A stretch of 64,000 nucleotides of DNA from Variovorax sp. N23 (GTDB lineage Bacteria > Pseudomonadota > Gammaproteobacteria > Burkholderiales > Burkholderiaceae_C), in the NCBI RefSeq assembly GCF_025486315.1, contig NZ_JAOOPY010000001.1, positions 310,001-374,000 of the forward strand. The letters run 5' to 3'. Below the pieces are notes generated by a model, which worked only from the letters and a program-made list of their open reading frames with translations, ran no database searches and had not been told where the DNA came from. The position numbers and the translations under genes are program-made. Positions 17,344 to 25,154 of this stretch are shown here, piece after piece (positions within the stretch are counted from its first letter, which is position 1; every line of letters starts with the position of its first letter).

Positions 17344-17958
17344 TCAGCGGACCTGCGGGGCGGCGGCGGGATCGACCACGTCGGAGCGTTCGCGCAGCAC
17401 CTCGGCCAGTTCTTCTTCGGCGGTCTTCTCGCCATGCTTGACCGTCGGGTCGGGGCCCGCGCCGCGCAGGAAGGCGATGCGCTTGATCAGTTCCGACCAG
17501 CCCTGCAGCAGCAGCAGCGTGAAGCCCACCGGCAGCGCCAGCCACACGGGCCAGCGGATCAGTCCGCCGGGGTTGCCGGACATCTCGCCGGTCTGGTACA
17601 TCTGGATGGTCATCGGGACGGTGTAGTACAGCACCACGACGCACAGCGGGGTGAGGAAGGCGGCGAAGCCCAGGATGTCGATCCACATCTGCGTGCGCTT
17701 GGGCAGGCGGCTGTTGAGCACGTCGATGCGCACGTGTTCGCGGTTGAGCAGCGTGAAGCCGGCCGCGATCAGGAAGGACCAGGCGAACAGGTACCACTGG
17801 ACTTCCAGATACGCGTTGGAGCTGGTGTTGAACACCTTGCGGACCACGGCGTTGACGGTGCTGATGGCGGTTGACGCCAGAATGATCCAGATCGCGTACT
17901 TGCCCACCTGGGCGTTGAGCCAGTCGATGGCCCTCGACAGCTTCATCAAGCCTTGCAT
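17344..17958 (-). CDS. TRAP transporter small permease (DctQ-type)
   Basis: 204 residues with four membrane helices (about 18-40, 55-72, 90-115 and 140-165) and the REHVRIDVL motif that marks DctQ proteins, followed by an acidic/charged C-terminal tail of about 40 residues. DctQ joins DctM in the inner membrane to form the TRAP permease. The gene is first in its two-gene operon and divergent from the EgtB/SenA-like gene, with a 128-base intergenic region that holds a long hairpin. Confidence 0.88.
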   Translation of the reverse strand: MQGLMKLSRAIDWLNAQVGKYAIWIILASTAISTVNAVVRKVFNTSSNAYLEVQWYLFAWSFLIAAGFTLLNREHVRIDVLNSRLPKRTQMWIDILGFAAFLTPLCVVVLYYTVPMTIQMYQTGEMSGNPGGLIRWPVWLALPVGFTLLLLQGWSELIKRIAFLRGAGPDPTVKHGEKTAEEELAEVLRERSDVVDPAAAPQVR

Positions 17959-17998
17959 AGTTGCTCCATCATTTTCTAAGGATTGCCCTCATACGAGA

Positions 17999-18039
17999 GC
18001 ACCCGACGCGCCGGCGTTGTGCGCTGGCGGATCGGGTGC
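17999..18039 (+). other. Long imperfect inverted repeat in divergent intergenic region
   Basis: Outer arms GCACCCGA (17999-18006) and TCGGGTGC (18032-18039) are perfectly complementary. After a 2x2 mismatch, inner arms 18009-18016 and 18022-18029 pair over eight positions with one G-T pair, leaving a TTGTG loop. In total 16 pairs over 41 bases. The G-T pair would be a G-U wobble in a plus-strand RNA, which favours a plus-strand transcript. No T-run follows, so it is not a classic terminator. A GATAAT hexamer at 18075-18080 may be a -10 element very close to the next start. Confidence 0.6.
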
Positions 18040-18086
18040 AGGGCGTACGGATTTTATCGGTGTACGGCGGCCGCGATAATTAGGCC

Positions 18087-19367
18087 ATGCCCGCACCCTC
18101 CGGCCCCGCATCGCGCCGCGCGTCGGTCGGCGTGCACGCCATCGATTCCCTCGAGATGGTCCACGCCGGCCGCGAACTGCTGTCGCTGGCGCTCATCGAT
18201 GCACGCAACCACACGCTGCACCTGCTGTCGCTGTGCGAGCAGGCGATGGAGGCCGCGGCCGCCCCGGTCGAAGACGCGCACGATGCGCTGCCCCCGCTCT
18301 GGCTGGCCGGGCACATCGGCTGGTTCTCCGAATGGTGGATCGCGCGGAACACGCAGCGCGCCTTCGGCATCGACTGCCCGGTGCGTCCGACGCGGCTGGC
18401 CGCGATCGAGCCGCAGGCCGACGACTGGTGGTCCGCACCGCCCGAGGCCGGCGCGCCGCCACCCGATACCGAAGCCACGCGCGCCTATCTGCTCGAAACG
18501 CTGGAGTGCACGCTCGAGCTGCTCGAGCGTGCCACCGAAACCGACGCCGGCCTGTACTTCTATCGCCTCGCGCTGTTTCATGAAGACCTGCGCGGGGAGC
18601 AACTCGTCGTGATCGCGCAGACGCTGGGCCTGCCGATCGGCGTCGAGCCGCCGCCCGCCGCCTTGCCGCGCGAGCCCCTGCTGCTGCCGGCCACGCGCTG
18701 GACGCTCGGCGATGCCGAAGGCAGCACGGGCTTCGGCTTCGCGCAGGACGGCGGCTCGCTGGCGGTCGACGTGCCCGCCTTCGAGATCGACGCGCAGCCG
18801 GTGAGCTGGCAGCAGTTCGCCGAATTCGTCGACGACGGTGGCTACGACCGCAGCGAGCTCTGGCTGCCCGGCGGCCGGCACTGGCTGGCGCAGCAGCACG
18901 AGGGCCGCCGTGCGCCGCGCCATGTCGAGCAGATCGGGGCCGGCCGGCGCGGGGAGGGTGGGGCCATCCTGCAACGCCGCTTCGGCCGGGTGGTGCAGGC
19001 CGCCGGCCACCAGCCGGCCGTGCACCTGAGCTGGTGGGAGGCCGACGCCTGGGCACGCTGGGCCGGCCGGCGCATCGCCACCGAGGTCGAGTGGGAGGTC
19101 GCGGCCCATGCGGGCGCGCACCGCGGCTTTCATTGGGGCGATGTGTACGAATGGACCGCCGGCACGCTGCGGCCCTGGCCGGGTTACCGGGCCGATCCGT
19201 GGAGTGGCGGCAGCACATTCGACCCGTTGCCGGCGTTCGGGCAGGCGCGGGTGCTGCGCGGCGCCTCGTTCGCCACCCGTGCGCGGCTGCGTTCGCCGCG
19301 TGTACGCCATTTCGCGCTCCCGGCGCGCGACGACGGCTTCTTCGGCTTCCGCACCTGCGCGCTCTGA
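18087..19367 (+). CDS. EgtB/SenA-type sulfoxide/selenoneine synthase homologue
   Basis: 426 residues with an N-terminal DinB-like four-helix domain (about 20-210) and a C-terminal formylglycine-generating-enzyme fold (about 240-426, ending GFFGFRTCAL). This two-domain layout defines EgtB-related iron enzymes that form C-S or C-Se bonds on hercynine. The N-terminal ALIDARNHTL motif and total length resemble the SenA subgroup described from Variovorax. H76 (LAGHIGW) and H165 (FHED) match iron ligands, but the expected second histidine of the HxxxHxE motif is R169 (HEDLRGE). No senB-like glycosyltransferase, selenophosphate synthase or EgtD methyltransferase gene is nearby. Assignment to SenA versus another EgtB-like activity is uncertain. 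Confidence 0.7.
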   Translation: MPAPSGPASRRASVGVHAIDSLEMVHAGRELLSLALIDARNHTLHLLSLCEQAMEAAAAPVEDAHDALPPLWLAGHIGWFSEWWIARNTQRAFGIDCPVRPTRLAAIEPQADDWWSAPPEAGAPPPDTEATRAYLLETLECTLELLERATETDAGLYFYRLALFHEDLRGEQLVVIAQTLGLPIGVEPPPAALPREPLLLPATRWTLGDAEGSTGFGFAQDGGSLAVDVPAFEIDAQPVSWQQFAEFVDDGGYDRSELWLPGGRHWLAQQHEGRRAPRHVEQIGAGRRGEGGAILQRRFGRVVQAAGHQPAVHLSWWEADAWARWAGRRIATEVEWEVAAHAGAHRGFHWGDVYEWTAGTLRPWPGYRADPWSGGSTFDPLPAFGQARVLRGASFATRARLRSPRVRHFALPARDDGFFGFRTCAL

Positions 19368-19413
19368 AGCGCCGCACGGCACGGCGCTCGGGGCCGCTGG
19401 ACCGATGCGCGGC

Positions 19414-20094
19414 CTACGGGGCGGGTGCGACCGTGACGCGGCCCATGTCGAGCTGGACCGCCGACTGCGCCAGCGCTGCCACGTCGCTCGGGTCGTGCGT
19501 GACCAGCAGGGTCGGCACCTGCACGCGCTCCAGCATCGCCGCGAGTTCGGCGCGCAGGCGGATGCGCTGTGGCGTGTCGAGCGCGGCGAGCGGCTCGTCC
19601 AGCAGCAGCAGGTGCGGTTGCGGCGCCAGCGCCCGCGCCAGCGCCACGCGCTGGCGCTGCCCGCCCGAGAGGTGCCGGGGCCACGCCCCGCGCAGTGTGT
19701 CGAGGTCGAACTGCCGCAGCAGCGCATCGATGCGCGCGCGCTCGGCCTCGTTCGGGCGCTGGCCGAGCCGGCACAGCCCGAAGGCAAGGTTCTGCTCGAC
19801 CGTCATGTGGGGGAACAGCGCGTAGTCCTGGAACACCAGCCCGACACGGCGTTCGCGGGCGGGCAGGTCGACGGCGTCGGCCGTGTCGAGCAGCGTGCGG
19901 CCCGCCACGCGCACATGGCCCCGCACCTGCGGCAGCAGCCCGGCGATGGCCATCAGCACCGTGGACTTGCCCGAACCCGACATGCCGATCAGCGCCGTGC
20001 GAGCGGTCGTCGAGACGAAGCGCGCATCCAGCACGAAGCGGCGGCCCGGCGATTCGAGCGTGGTCTGTACGTGGATGTCGAGCACCGGTTGCAT
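19414..20094 (-). CDS. modC: Molybdate ABC transporter ATP-binding protein
   Basis: 226 residues. Walker A GMSGSGKST, Q-loop VFQDYALFPHMTV, signature LSGGQRQR and Walker B LLLLDEP are all present. It is shorter than the roughly 350-residue ModC of enterobacteria because it lacks the C-terminal molybdate-binding (MOP) domain. It energises molybdate uptake with ModB and ModA. The start at 20094 (MQPVLDIHV) is preferred: a longer frame to 20241 would translate a copy of the dispersed repeat, giving a proline-rich leader with no family counterpart. The repeat separates modC from modB by 148 bases. Confidence 0.88.
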   Translation of the reverse strand: MQPVLDIHVQTTLESPGRRFVLDARFVSTTARTALIGMSGSGKSTVLMAIAGLLPQVRGHVRVAGRTLLDTADAVDLPARERRVGLVFQDYALFPHMTVEQNLAFGLCRLGQRPNEAERARIDALLRQFDLDTLRGAWPRHLSGGQRQRVALARALAPQPHLLLLDEPLAALDTPQRIRLRAELAAMLERVQVPTLLVTHDPSDVAALAQSAVQLDMGRVTVAPAP

Positions 20095-20139
20095 GTCAGT
20101 TCCATGGCGCTGCTCATCACCGGCAGCCGATGAAACCGG

Positions 20140-20238
20140 CGTGGCCGGATGCCAGGGCACCCGCGGAACTGGCTTTGCCAGGCCGCCAGGTGCGCCCCCT
20201 TGAGGGGGAGGCGCCGCAGGCGCATCGGGGGTGGGTTT
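20140..20238 (+). repeat. Dispersed hairpin-rich repeat, copy B, inside the mod operon
   Basis: 99 bases matching the reverse strand of 244-342 with four substitutions and no gaps. Stem-loops: CTGGC-TTT-GCCAG at 20169-20181 and CCCCCT-TG-AGGGGG at 20195-20208. It lies between the modB stop and the modC start, and an in-frame reading through it falsely extends modC. Confidence 0.88.
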
Positions 20239-20242
20239 CATG

Positions 20243-20896
20243 TCAGTGCTTGGCCTGCAGCATGCGGCCGGCGGCGACCAAGACCACCACGCACACGACC
20301 GAGATCACAAGCGTGAGCCACAGCGCCTGCGCGTCGTTGCCGGATTGCACCGCGTCGTAGATGGCGATGGACAGCGTCTGCGTCTTGCCGGGGAGGTTGC
20401 CGGCGATCATCAGGGTCGCGCCGAACTCGCCCATGGCCCGCGCGAAGGCGAGCATCAGGCCGGCGGCGATGCCGCGCACCGCCAGCGGCAGCGCGATGCG
20501 CGCGAAGATCTCGAACTCGCCCGCCCCCAGCGTGCGCGCGGCATGCAGGAAGCGGCCGTCCACGTCCTCGAAGGCCGCGCGCGCCGCCTTGTAGATCAGT
20601 GGCAGCGACACCAGCGACGCCGCGATCACCGCGCCCTGCCAGGTGAACATCAGGTTGATGCCGAACCAGCGGTCGAGGTACTGGCCGAGCACGCCGTTGC
20701 GGCCGATCAGCACGATGAGGTAGTAGCCCAGCACCGTCGGCGGCAGCACCATCGGCAGCATCAGCAGGGCGTCCACGACGTTCTTGCCGGTGAAGCGGCG
20801 CTGCGACATCCACCAGCCCAGCGCGATGCCGACCGCGCCCGCCATCAGCGTGGCGAGTAGCGCGACCTTGAGCGTGAGCCAGAGCGGTGTGAGCAA
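20243..20896 (-). CDS. modB: Molybdate ABC transporter permease
   Basis: About 217 residues with five to six membrane helices. The permease coupling loop is clear (RTLGAGEFEIFARIALPLAVRG), as is FARAMGEFGATLMIAGNLPG, typical of ModB. It forms the inner-membrane channel for molybdate or tungstate. No ATG is available at the expected start: I place it at TTG 20896 (giving LTPLWLTLKVALL); a CTG at 20911 that overlaps the modA stop is the alternative. The upstream open frame to 21175 is a shadow of modA. Coupling to modA translation could explain the poor start codon. Confidence 0.85.
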   Translation of the reverse strand: MLTPLWLTLKVALLATLMAGAVGIALGWWMSQRRFTGKNVVDALLMLPMVLPPTVLGYYLIVLIGRNGVLGQYLDRWFGINLMFTWQGAVIAASLVSLPLIYKAARAAFEDVDGRFLHAARTLGAGEFEIFARIALPLAVRGIAAGLMLAFARAMGEFGATLMIAGNLPGKTQTLSIAIYDAVQSGNDAQALWLTLVISVVCVVVLVAAGRMLQAKH

Positions 20897-20907
20897 GAGA
20901 CGCCGGG

Positions 20908-21672
20908 TCAGGGCTTCGAGAAGCCGAAGCCGTCGAGGATGCGCTGGCCGGCGTCGCTGCGCACGAAGGCAACGAAGTCCCGGCCCAGCGCCGCGTTCCT
21001 GCTGGCGGCGATCTGCGCGATGGGGTAGCTCACGGGCGTGCGGGTCGGCACGGTCAGCGCGATGCGTGTCTTGTCCTTCTCGATCAGCGCGTCGGTGCGG
21101 TAGACGAAGCCGGCGTCGACCTCCCCGCGGGCGACGTAGTTGAGCACCTGGCGCACGCTTTCGCCGTAGATCCACTTGGGCTCCAGGGCGGCGGCCAGGC
21201 CGGCGTCCTGCACCGCGGCCACGGTGTAGCGGCCGACCGGCACCGAGCTCGGCGTGCCGGTGGCGATGCGCCGGTAGCCGGCGCCGCCCAGGTCGGCCAG
21301 CGTCTGTGGAACGGCCGTGGCGGCGGCGGGGACGATCAGCACCAGCGTGTTGCGCGCGAAGTCGGCGCGGGTGCCGTCGGTGAGCAGGTGGGCCTTGGCG
21401 GCGCGGTCCATCGTCTCCTGGTCGGCGGAGGCGAACACATCGACCGGTGCGCCCTGCTGGATCTGCGCGAGCAGCGGGCCGGAGGCGGCGAAGTTGAAGG
21501 TCACCCTGGCGCCGGGCCGTGTCTTCTCGAAAGCCTGGCCGACCGCCTGGAACGCGTTCGTCAGACTGGCGGCGGCGGAGACGATCACCTCCTGCGCGTG
21601 CAGGGCCGCGGTGCCCAGCGAGAAAGCGGCCAGCAGGGCGGCCTTTCCGAGCCAGCGGGAGGGGGTGTTCAT
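20908..21672 (-). CDS. modA: Molybdate-binding periplasmic protein
   Basis: 254 residues with a signal peptide (about 1-26, ending ALHAQ). The mature protein starts EVIVSAAASLTNAF, in which the SAAASL serines bind the oxyanion. Later motifs FNFAASGPLLAQIQQGAPVD and DAGFVYRTDA match ModA. It captures molybdate in the periplasm for ModBC. The ATG at 21672 is 17 bases from a perfect palindrome matching the ModE operator type, so repression by molybdate-loaded ModE is likely. First gene of modABC. Confidence 0.93.
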   Translation of the reverse strand: MNTPSRWLGKAALLAAFSLGTAALHAQEVIVSAAASLTNAFQAVGQAFEKTRPGARVTFNFAASGPLLAQIQQGAPVDVFASADQETMDRAAKAHLLTDGTRADFARNTLVLIVPAAATAVPQTLADLGGAGYRRIATGTPSSVPVGRYTVAAVQDAGLAAALEPKWIYGESVRQVLNYVARGEVDAGFVYRTDALIEKDKTRIALTVPTRTPVSYPIAQIAASRNAALGRDFVAFVRSDAGQRILDGFGFSKP

Positions 21673-21689
21673 CTCGCGTCCTTTCGATG

Positions 21690-21712
21690 CGCTATTCAAA
21701 ACAGGAATAGCG
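21690..21712. promoter_or_regulatory. ModE operator
   Basis: A perfect palindrome, CGCTATTC (21690-21697), 7-base spacer AAAACAG, GAATAGCG (21705-21712). It resembles the ModE consensus half-sites (CGNTATAT with a 6-7 base spacer) and lies in the 88-base gap between divergent modA and modE, so it can control both. Confidence 0.8.
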
Positions 21713-21760
21713 AAATCATAGCAAGACGTTTCGGTGCGGCAGCCCACGCACAATCGGCGC

Positions 21761-22552
21761 ATGCCCAGCCCCCGATTCATCGACGCCCTCGGCCACGGAC
21801 CCAGCGACAAGCGCATCGACATCCTGCGCGGCATCGCGTCCACCGGCAGCATCTCGCAGGCCGCGCGCGAGGCCGGCGTGAGCTACAAGGCCGCCTGGCA
21901 GGCGATCGACACGCTCACCAACCTGGCGGGCGTGCCGCTGGTCGAACGCGCCGTCGGCGGTGCGGGCGGCGGCGGGGCCTTGCTCACGGCGCAGGGTGGG
22001 CATCTGCTGGAACTGGCCGATGCGCTCGACACCGCGCGGCGCGAGGTGCATGCGCGCTGGTCGGCACGGGGCGCCGATGCCGGCGCGCAGGCCGATGCCA
22101 CCATGGCCCGGCTGGCGGTCCGCACCAGCATGCGCAACCAGCTGCCAGCGACCATCGATGCGCTGACCCCGTTCGACCGCACGGTGCGCGTGCAGATGCG
22201 ACTGGGCACCTGCGGTGCCATGGCGGCGCGCATCACGCAGGAGAGTGTCGAACTGCTCGGCCTGCAGGCGGGCATGACCGTGATCGCGCTGTGCAAGGCC
22301 ACGGCGGTGCGCGTCGAGCGCGTCGATGCCGCCGCGCAGGGCGGCCGGCGCGGCGCCACGGGCAACCGCCTGCTCGGCGCGGTGGCGAGCGCCCTGCGCG
22401 GCGGCGGCGACAGCGGCGACGAGATCGCCGTGGCCCTCGAGGGGGGGCTGCAGCTCGTCGGCTTCGCGCCAAGCGGCAGCGGCCTGCGTGTGCGCCAGCG
22501 CGCGGCGGTGGTGGTCGACGAGTCGGCCGTGGTGGTGGCGCTGGCGGGCTGA
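21761..22552 (+). CDS. modE: Molybdate-responsive transcriptional regulator ModE
   Basis: 263 residues. An N-terminal LysR-type winged helix (about 12-90: RIDILRGIASTGSISQAAR, then SYKAAWQAID) is followed by two tandem TOBE/MOP molybdate-binding domains (about 125-190 and 195-263; SMRNQLPATIDAL is typical). With bound molybdate it represses modABC and may activate Mo-cofactor genes. Divergent from modA with the palindrome between. The ATG at 21761 is preferred over GTG 21734, which overlaps the promoter region. Confidence 0.93.
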   Translation: MPSPRFIDALGHGPSDKRIDILRGIASTGSISQAAREAGVSYKAAWQAIDTLTNLAGVPLVERAVGGAGGGGALLTAQGGHLLELADALDTARREVHARWSARGADAGAQADATMARLAVRTSMRNQLPATIDALTPFDRTVRVQMRLGTCGAMAARITQESVELLGLQAGMTVIALCKATAVRVERVDAAAQGGRRGATGNRLLGAVASALRGGGDSGDEIAVALEGGLQLVGFAPSGSGLRVRQRAAVVVDESAVVVALAG

Positions 22553-22555
22553 TCG

Positions 22556-23605
22556 CTACCGGCTCGCCGCCGTCGCCGCTGTCTCTTCGCCCGGCGCGAG
22601 CTCGCGCAGCAGGCGCAAGCCCACCAGCGTGTAGCGCGTCTGCGGCGAGTTCCAGTTGCGGAAGGACGAGCGCGCATAGAAGGCCCAGGTGTGCCATGAG
22701 CCGCCGCGCCGCACGCGCACGCTGCCGTCGGCCGGACCGGTCGGGTCGTCGACCGGCGAGTGGGCGTAATAGTCGTCGGCATGCCAGTCGGCGCACCACT
22801 CCCACACGTTGCCGTGCATGTCGTCGAGCCCGAAGGCGTTCGGCGCGAAACGGCCGACCGGGGCGGTGAAGGGGAACCCGTCCTGCCCGTCGAGGGCGAA
22901 GGCCCGCCACTGCGGCCAGTTCGGCGCAGCGTCCTGGTCGAACACGTTGGCGCCCTGCAGCAATGTGCGCGGGTCGTCGCCGGTGCTGTAGCGGGTGCGC
23001 GTGCCGGCGCGCGCGGCGTATTCCCACTCGGCTTCGGTCGGCAGGCGGTAGGTCACGCCTTCCCGGGCGCTCAGCCAGCGGGCCATGGCCACGGCGTCGT
23101 TCCAGCTCACGTTCACGACCGGATGGTCGTCGCCCTGCGCGAAGCCGGGGTTGCGCCAGGAGTAGGTCGGGTCGCGGCCTTCGAAGGCATCGCCGCGGGC
23201 CGAGGTCGCGGGGTCGTAGGCCGGGTTGAAACCGTAGCCGCCGGTGCCGTCGGCGATCGATTCCGGGACATGGCCCGAGGCTTCGACGAAGCGGCGGAAC
23301 TGCGCGACCGTGACCTCGTGGCGCCCCAGCCAGAAGGCGCGCGTGATGCGTACCCGGTGCACCGGCCCCTCGTCGGCCAACTGCGCGAAGCGCGCCGGGT
23401 CGTACGCGGGAAAGACCTGCGCCAGCGTGCGCGGGTCTTCGGCGCTGCCCATCAGGAATTCGCCGGCGGGGATGCGCACGAACTCGATCCCGAGCGAATC
23501 CGTTTTGCGCTCGGCCACCGGAATGACGGTGCAGGCGCTCAGGCACAGACACGCGACCGGCAGGACGCGGGCGAACCAGGAAGGGGCGAAGCGGCGAGCG
23601 CGCAT
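22556..23605 (-). CDS. Lipoprotein with formylglycine-generating-enzyme (SUMF1) domain
   Basis: 349 residues. Positively charged N terminus, hydrophobic segment and lipobox LSAC with C25 as the lipidated cysteine, so it should be anchored in a membrane facing the periplasm. The rest is an FGE-sulfatase fold: [76 protein letters not shown] and VGLRLLRE. True formylglycine generation needs a specific cysteine pair, which I do not see, so it is more likely a structural or regulatory FGE-fold protein. No sulfatase is adjacent. The start is set by the lipobox; the frame extends upstream but without signal. Confidence 0.85.
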   Translation of the reverse strand: MRARRFAPSWFARVLPVACLCLSACTVIPVAERKTDSLGIEFVRIPAGEFLMGSAEDPRTLAQVFPAYDPARFAQLADEGPVHRVRITRAFWLGRHEVTVAQFRRFVEASGHVPESIADGTGGYGFNPAYDPATSARGDAFEGRDPTYSWRNPGFAQGDDHPVVNVSWNDAVAMARWLSAREGVTYRLPTEAEWEYAARAGTRTRYSTGDDPRTLLQGANVFDQDAAPNWPQWRAFALDGQDGFPFTAPVGRFAPNAFGLDDMHGNVWEWCADWHADDYYAHSPVDDPTGPADGSVRVRRGGSWHTWAFYARSSFRNWNSPQTRYTLVGLRLLRELAPGEETAATAASR

Positions 23606-23677
23606 GCGGGGCTCCGGGGGATGAACGGTGCGCAGTCTAGGCGAGCGGCCTGCCGGCAAGAAATATGCGCGCGGCGC

Positions 23678-23708
23678 TTGACTTCGAGTGCGCTCCAACT
23701 TCGAGAAT
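23678..23708 (+). promoter_or_regulatory. MerR-type promoter with operator dyad
   Basis: TTGACT (23678-23683) and GAGAAT (23703-23708) are 19 bases apart, the elongated spacing typical of MerR-controlled promoters. Between them is an imperfect dyad CTTCGAG (23682-23688), TGCG, CTCCAAC (23693-23699). It is just upstream of the MerR gene, suggesting autoregulation of the MerR-reductase operon. Confidence 0.55.
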
Positions 23709-23714
23709 GCGCCC

Positions 23715-24107
23715 ATGGACACTTTGCTCACGATCGACGAGGTGGCGCGGCGCACCGGGCTGACGGCCCACACGCTGCGCTACTACGAACGCATCGGCCT
23801 CATCGCGCCGGTGCTCCGCGCGCCGGGCGGGCAGCGCCGCTATGCGTCGGCCGACCTCGACTGGATCGAGTTCCTGCTGCGCCTGCGCGACACCCGGATG
23901 CCCGTGGCCCGGATGCAGGTGTTCGCGCGCCTGCGGGCCGAGGGCGACGCCACCGTGCCGCAGCGCCGGGCCTTGCTGGAGGCGCACCTTGCCGAGGTCA
24001 ACGCGTCGCTGCGCGCGATGCAGCAGGCCGCCGCGGTACTCGGCACCAAGATCACCTTCTACCGCGCGGCCGAACAGGCCGCGCAAACCCTGGAGAAAGC
24101 AGCATGA
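23715..24107 (+). CDS. MerR family transcriptional regulator
   Basis: 130 residues. N-terminal MerR winged helix ([23 protein letters not shown], then GLIAPV and GQRRY), then a dimerisation coiled coil (about 80-115). It lacks the cysteines used for metal or redox sensing, and resembles regulators found beside aldo-keto reductases that respond to electrophiles or organic compounds. Its stop overlaps the start of the reductase gene (ATGA at 24104-24107). The ATG at 23715 is just after the MerR-type promoter. Confidence 0.9.
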   Translation: MDTLLTIDEVARRTGLTAHTLRYYERIGLIAPVLRAPGGQRRYASADLDWIEFLLRLRDTRMPVARMQVFARLRAEGDATVPQRRALLEAHLAEVNASLRAMQQAAAVLGTKITFYRAAEQAAQTLEKAA

Positions 24108-25087
24108 AGCAACGTTCCATCGGCCGCAGCGGCCTCACCGTGGGGGCACTCGGCCTCGGATGCATGGGCATGTCGGAGTTCTATGGCCCGACCAACGAGG
24201 CGCAGTCGCTCGACACGCTGGCGCACGCCCTGGCGCGCGGCGTGACGCTCTTCGACACTGCGGACGCCTACGGTTTCGGCCACAACGAGGAACTGCTCGG
24301 CCGCTTTCTGAAGGGCCGGCGCGAGCGCGTGACCATCGCCACCAAGTTCGGCCTGGTGCGCCAACCCGGCAGCTACGAGCGCCGGGTCGACAACGCGCCG
24401 GCGTACATCCGCTCGGCGTGCGAGGCTTCGCTCAAGCGGCTGGGCGTGGAGACCATCGACCTGTACTACGCGCACCGCCTCAACCTCGAGACGCCGCTGG
24501 AAGACTCGATTGGCGCGCTGGGCGAGCTGGCGAAGGCCGGGAAGATCCGCGCCATCGGCCTGTCGGAGGTCTCGCCCGACACGCTGCGCCGCGCCGCGGC
24601 GATCCACCCGATCGCTGCCGTGCAGAGCGAGTATTCGCTGTGGACGCGCGACCCCGAGCAGGGCGTGCTGCAGGCCTGCCGCGAGGTCGGCGCCGCCTTC
24701 TGCGCCTACAGCCCGCTGGGCCGCGGCTTCCTCACCGGCCAGGTCGCCAGCGACACGCTCGACCCCCAGGACTTCCGCCGCCAGAACCCGCGCTTCGCCG
24801 ACGGGAACGCGCAGCAGAACCAGCGCATCGTCGACACGGTCAAGGCGCTGGCCGCCGAGAAGGGCTGCACGCCCGCGCAGCTCGCGCTGGCCTGGCTGCT
24901 GGCGCAGGGCGACGACGTGATCCCGATCCCCGGCACCAAACGCGTCCGCTACCTCGACGACAACCTCGGCGCGCTCGACGTGGCGCTGTCGGCCGACGAC
25001 CTGGCGCGCATCGGCGCTGCGCTGCCGCCCGGCATCGCGGCGGGTGGGCGCTACACGGAAGAGGGCATGAAGGGCTTGAACGCCTGA
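24104..25087 (+). CDS. Aldo/keto reductase
   Basis: 327 residues, a full TIM-barrel AKR. The catalytic tetrad is visible: Asp and Tyr in [11 protein letters not shown], Lys in IATKFGL and His in YYAHRL. The NADPH phosphate site is [13 protein letters not shown] near the C terminus. It belongs to the AKR13/YajO-YhdN-like group that reduces aldehydes and ketones. Translationally coupled to the upstream MerR gene, so it is probably induced by a carbonyl or electrophilic compound. The natural substrate is unknown. Confidence 0.92.
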   Translation: MKQRSIGRSGLTVGALGLGCMGMSEFYGPTNEAQSLDTLAHALARGVTLFDTADAYGFGHNEELLGRFLKGRRERVTIATKFGLVRQPGSYERRVDNAPAYIRSACEASLKRLGVETIDLYYAHRLNLETPLEDSIGALGELAKAGKIRAIGLSEVSPDTLRRAAAIHPIAAVQSEYSLWTRDPEQGVLQACREVGAAFCAYSPLGRGFLTGQVASDTLDPQDFRRQNPRFADGNAQQNQRIVDTVKALAAEKGCTPAQLALAWLLAQGDDVIPIPGTKRVRYLDDNLGALDVALSADDLARIGAALPPGIAAGGRYTEEGMKGLNA

Positions 25088-25154
25088 ACTCCGGCGCCGG
25101 GGGTACAGTCGCAGCGTCTTTCCAGCCGAAGCGCCCGCTGTGCGCCTGTCCCTC

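Noticed and set aside
18087..19367. A complete selenoneine (sen) cluster
   Set aside because: Only the SenA-like gene is present; neighbours are TRAP and molybdate transport genes, so no pathway can be claimed here.
20095..20241. Extended N terminus of ModC
   Set aside because: These codons lie in the dispersed repeat and the leader is proline-rich with no family counterpart; the family start is at 20094.
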